Source: QIJE01 sp048541835
Lineage (GTDB): Bacteria > SZUA-79 > Acidulodesulfobacterales > Acidulodesulfobacteraceae
Reading direction: 5' to 3'
Length of the DNA stretch: 64,000 nucleotides
NCBI RefSeq assembly: GCF_048541835.1
Contig: NZ_JBLEOY010000001.1
Coordinates: 620,001-684,000, forward strand
Under the pieces are notes generated by a model. The model saw only the letters and a list, made by a program, of their open reading frames with translations. It had not been told where the DNA came from and searched no databases. The position numbers and the translations under genes were made by a program. Every line of letters begins with the position of its first letter. Position 1 is the stretch's first letter. This document shows positions 63,275 to 64,000 of the stretch, piece by piece.

Positions 63275-64000
63275 TTAGTTTTTCAAACTCTTTGCCTGCA
63301 TTACCTCTTCAATATCCTTTTCTGCAAATTGCAATACATCTATTTTTCGCTCTTTCATGTGGTCGGGGAAGTAGAGGTTGAAAACCATACCGTCAATAAC
63401 CGATTCAAAGGTGCTTGCCTCAGTTTTCATATTGTTCTCTTTGGCAAATAAAATACAGTCCACTATGATTTCAAAAGGAAGTTGTTGTTGAGAAGGAATT
63501 TGGGGTATGGGAAATTTTTTAACATAATTATTTATCCATCCAATGGTTCCCATGCCACTTGTTACAGCAATAATTTTAATATAAAATTCTAAAACACACG
63601 AGTTTAAGAGTGACAACAAGTATTTAATACCGATTTTCTCGGGAGGAATTAAGAAATAGGCACTATTTAATAAGTATGTTTCATCTTTGCACAATGCAAA
63701 TTTCGCTTTATTAGTTAATTCAATCCAAATAATTTTATCATCTTCAATTTTGAATTCTTTATAATTCTTACCTTCAGGATCTACAGTTTTAATAAATGCC
63801 GGTTCACCGAAGAGAAAATTTAGGTTTTCAATATTGTCAAGTTTGTCTCTTAATTTGTTATAAGCATAAATGGTAAAGTAAGCGGATACAATAGATAAAT
63901 TGTTTCCGTTGCCTATCTCTTCTTTTAGAAAATTGCCGACACTTCCTCTTTTCCTGTTATCTTTTATTGAAGAAGGTATATTATTTTGTTCGTTATTCAA
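63275..64000 (-). pseudogene. Chimeric ORF: PLD-type helicase N-terminus joined to a TaqI-like methyltransferase C-terminus (partial)
   Basis: The first 87 residues (KRGSVGNFLKEEIGNGNNLS, IVSAYFTIYAYNKLRDKLDN, LFGEPAFIKTVDPEG, FKIEDD) resemble the phospholipase-D-like N-terminus of SNF2-type helicases found in restriction islands. From KIIWIELTNKAKFALCKDET onward, with LLSLLNSCVLEFYIKI and GWINNYVKKFPIPQI, it resembles the target-recognition C-terminus of type IIG (TaqI-like) methyltransferases. An in-frame deletion that removed the helicase motor and the methylase catalytic domain would explain the join. The first codon at the window edge is TTG and the frame may extend beyond it. Not expected to act as a restriction enzyme. 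Confidence 0.65.

Larger units (their letters stand above)
59557..64000. mobile_element. Left part of an integrative genomic (defence) island
   Basis: Everything right of the tRNA-Leu fragment is accessory: integrase remnant, structured intergenic DNA, rhuM, an AbiE-type toxin-antitoxin pair between direct repeats, and a chimeric restriction-type ORF. Core genes stop at merR. The tRNA fragment is on the minus strand with its 3' end pointing left, so the element extends rightward and the complete tRNA-Leu is expected outside the window. Confidence 0.75.

Noticed and set aside
1..64000. CRISPR array or intact insertion sequence
   Set aside because: No regularly spaced repeats and no transposase gene were found; the only long direct repeat is the 44-bp pair in the island.

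Overview
The window is AT-rich bacterial chromosome from a diderm (LPS-making) organism. Its core operons, especially rplU-rpmA-obgE-proB-proA-nadD-rsfS and the lpxD-fabZ-lpxA-lpxI-lpxB-msbA-waaA block behind bamA and skp, look like those of Deltaproteobacteria-type lineages (Desulfobacterota and relatives). LpxI replaces LpxH. A chemoreceptor carries a haem-type CxxCH sensor motif, which suits an anaerobic or redox-active lifestyle. The exact taxon cannot be fixed from the sequence alone.

Layout. (1) 1-2242, minus strand: a cut-off acetyl-CoA synthetase gene preceded by a haem-type methyl-accepting chemotaxis protein. (2) 2495-15339, plus strand: two strong promoters drive L21 and L27, followed by Obg GTPase, proline synthesis (proB, proA), nadD, rsfS, a LapA/LapB-like fusion, gpmI, an RluD-type pseudouridine synthase, pgeF, coaE, a degenerate GGDEF protein and rho. 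(3) 15388-55762, minus strand: about 35 genes in one direction. Reading downstream they are comFC-like, dprA, pheT, rseP, tsaB, a DUF465 protein, the complete ilvD-ilvB-ilvH-ilvC-leuA-leuC-leuD-leuB branched-chain pathway block, asd, murJ, phoH, a 7TM-HD protein, ybeY, mazG, lnt, prfB (with a programmed frameshift), lysS, lolC, lolD, bamA, skp and the lipid A genes. The theme is outer-membrane assembly: lipid A and Kdo synthesis, LPS flipping, BamA, lipoprotein acylation and sorting, and the peptidoglycan flippase. (4) 54171-58932: pheS and pheT are separated by a DprA-like protein, a ComF-like phosphoribosyltransferase and a UvrD-family helicase with an unrecognised N-terminal third. This is the best candidate for an under-described functional module. 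(5) 58989-59451: a MerR regulator with mercury-type cysteine spacing and its promoter, but no mer genes.

(6) 59557-64000 is a genomic island. It begins at a 56-nt 3' half of tRNA-Leu(UAA), a classic integrase attachment scar. It holds an integrase N-terminal remnant, a strong hairpin, rhuM, an AbiEii/AbiEi-type toxin-antitoxin pair flanked by perfect 44-bp direct repeats, and a chimeric ORF joining the N-terminus of a PLD-type helicase to the TaqI-like C-terminus of a type IIG methyltransferase, with a frame-disrupted tail. The island looks like a decaying, modular defence island that continues past the right edge; the intact tRNA-Leu should lie beyond it.
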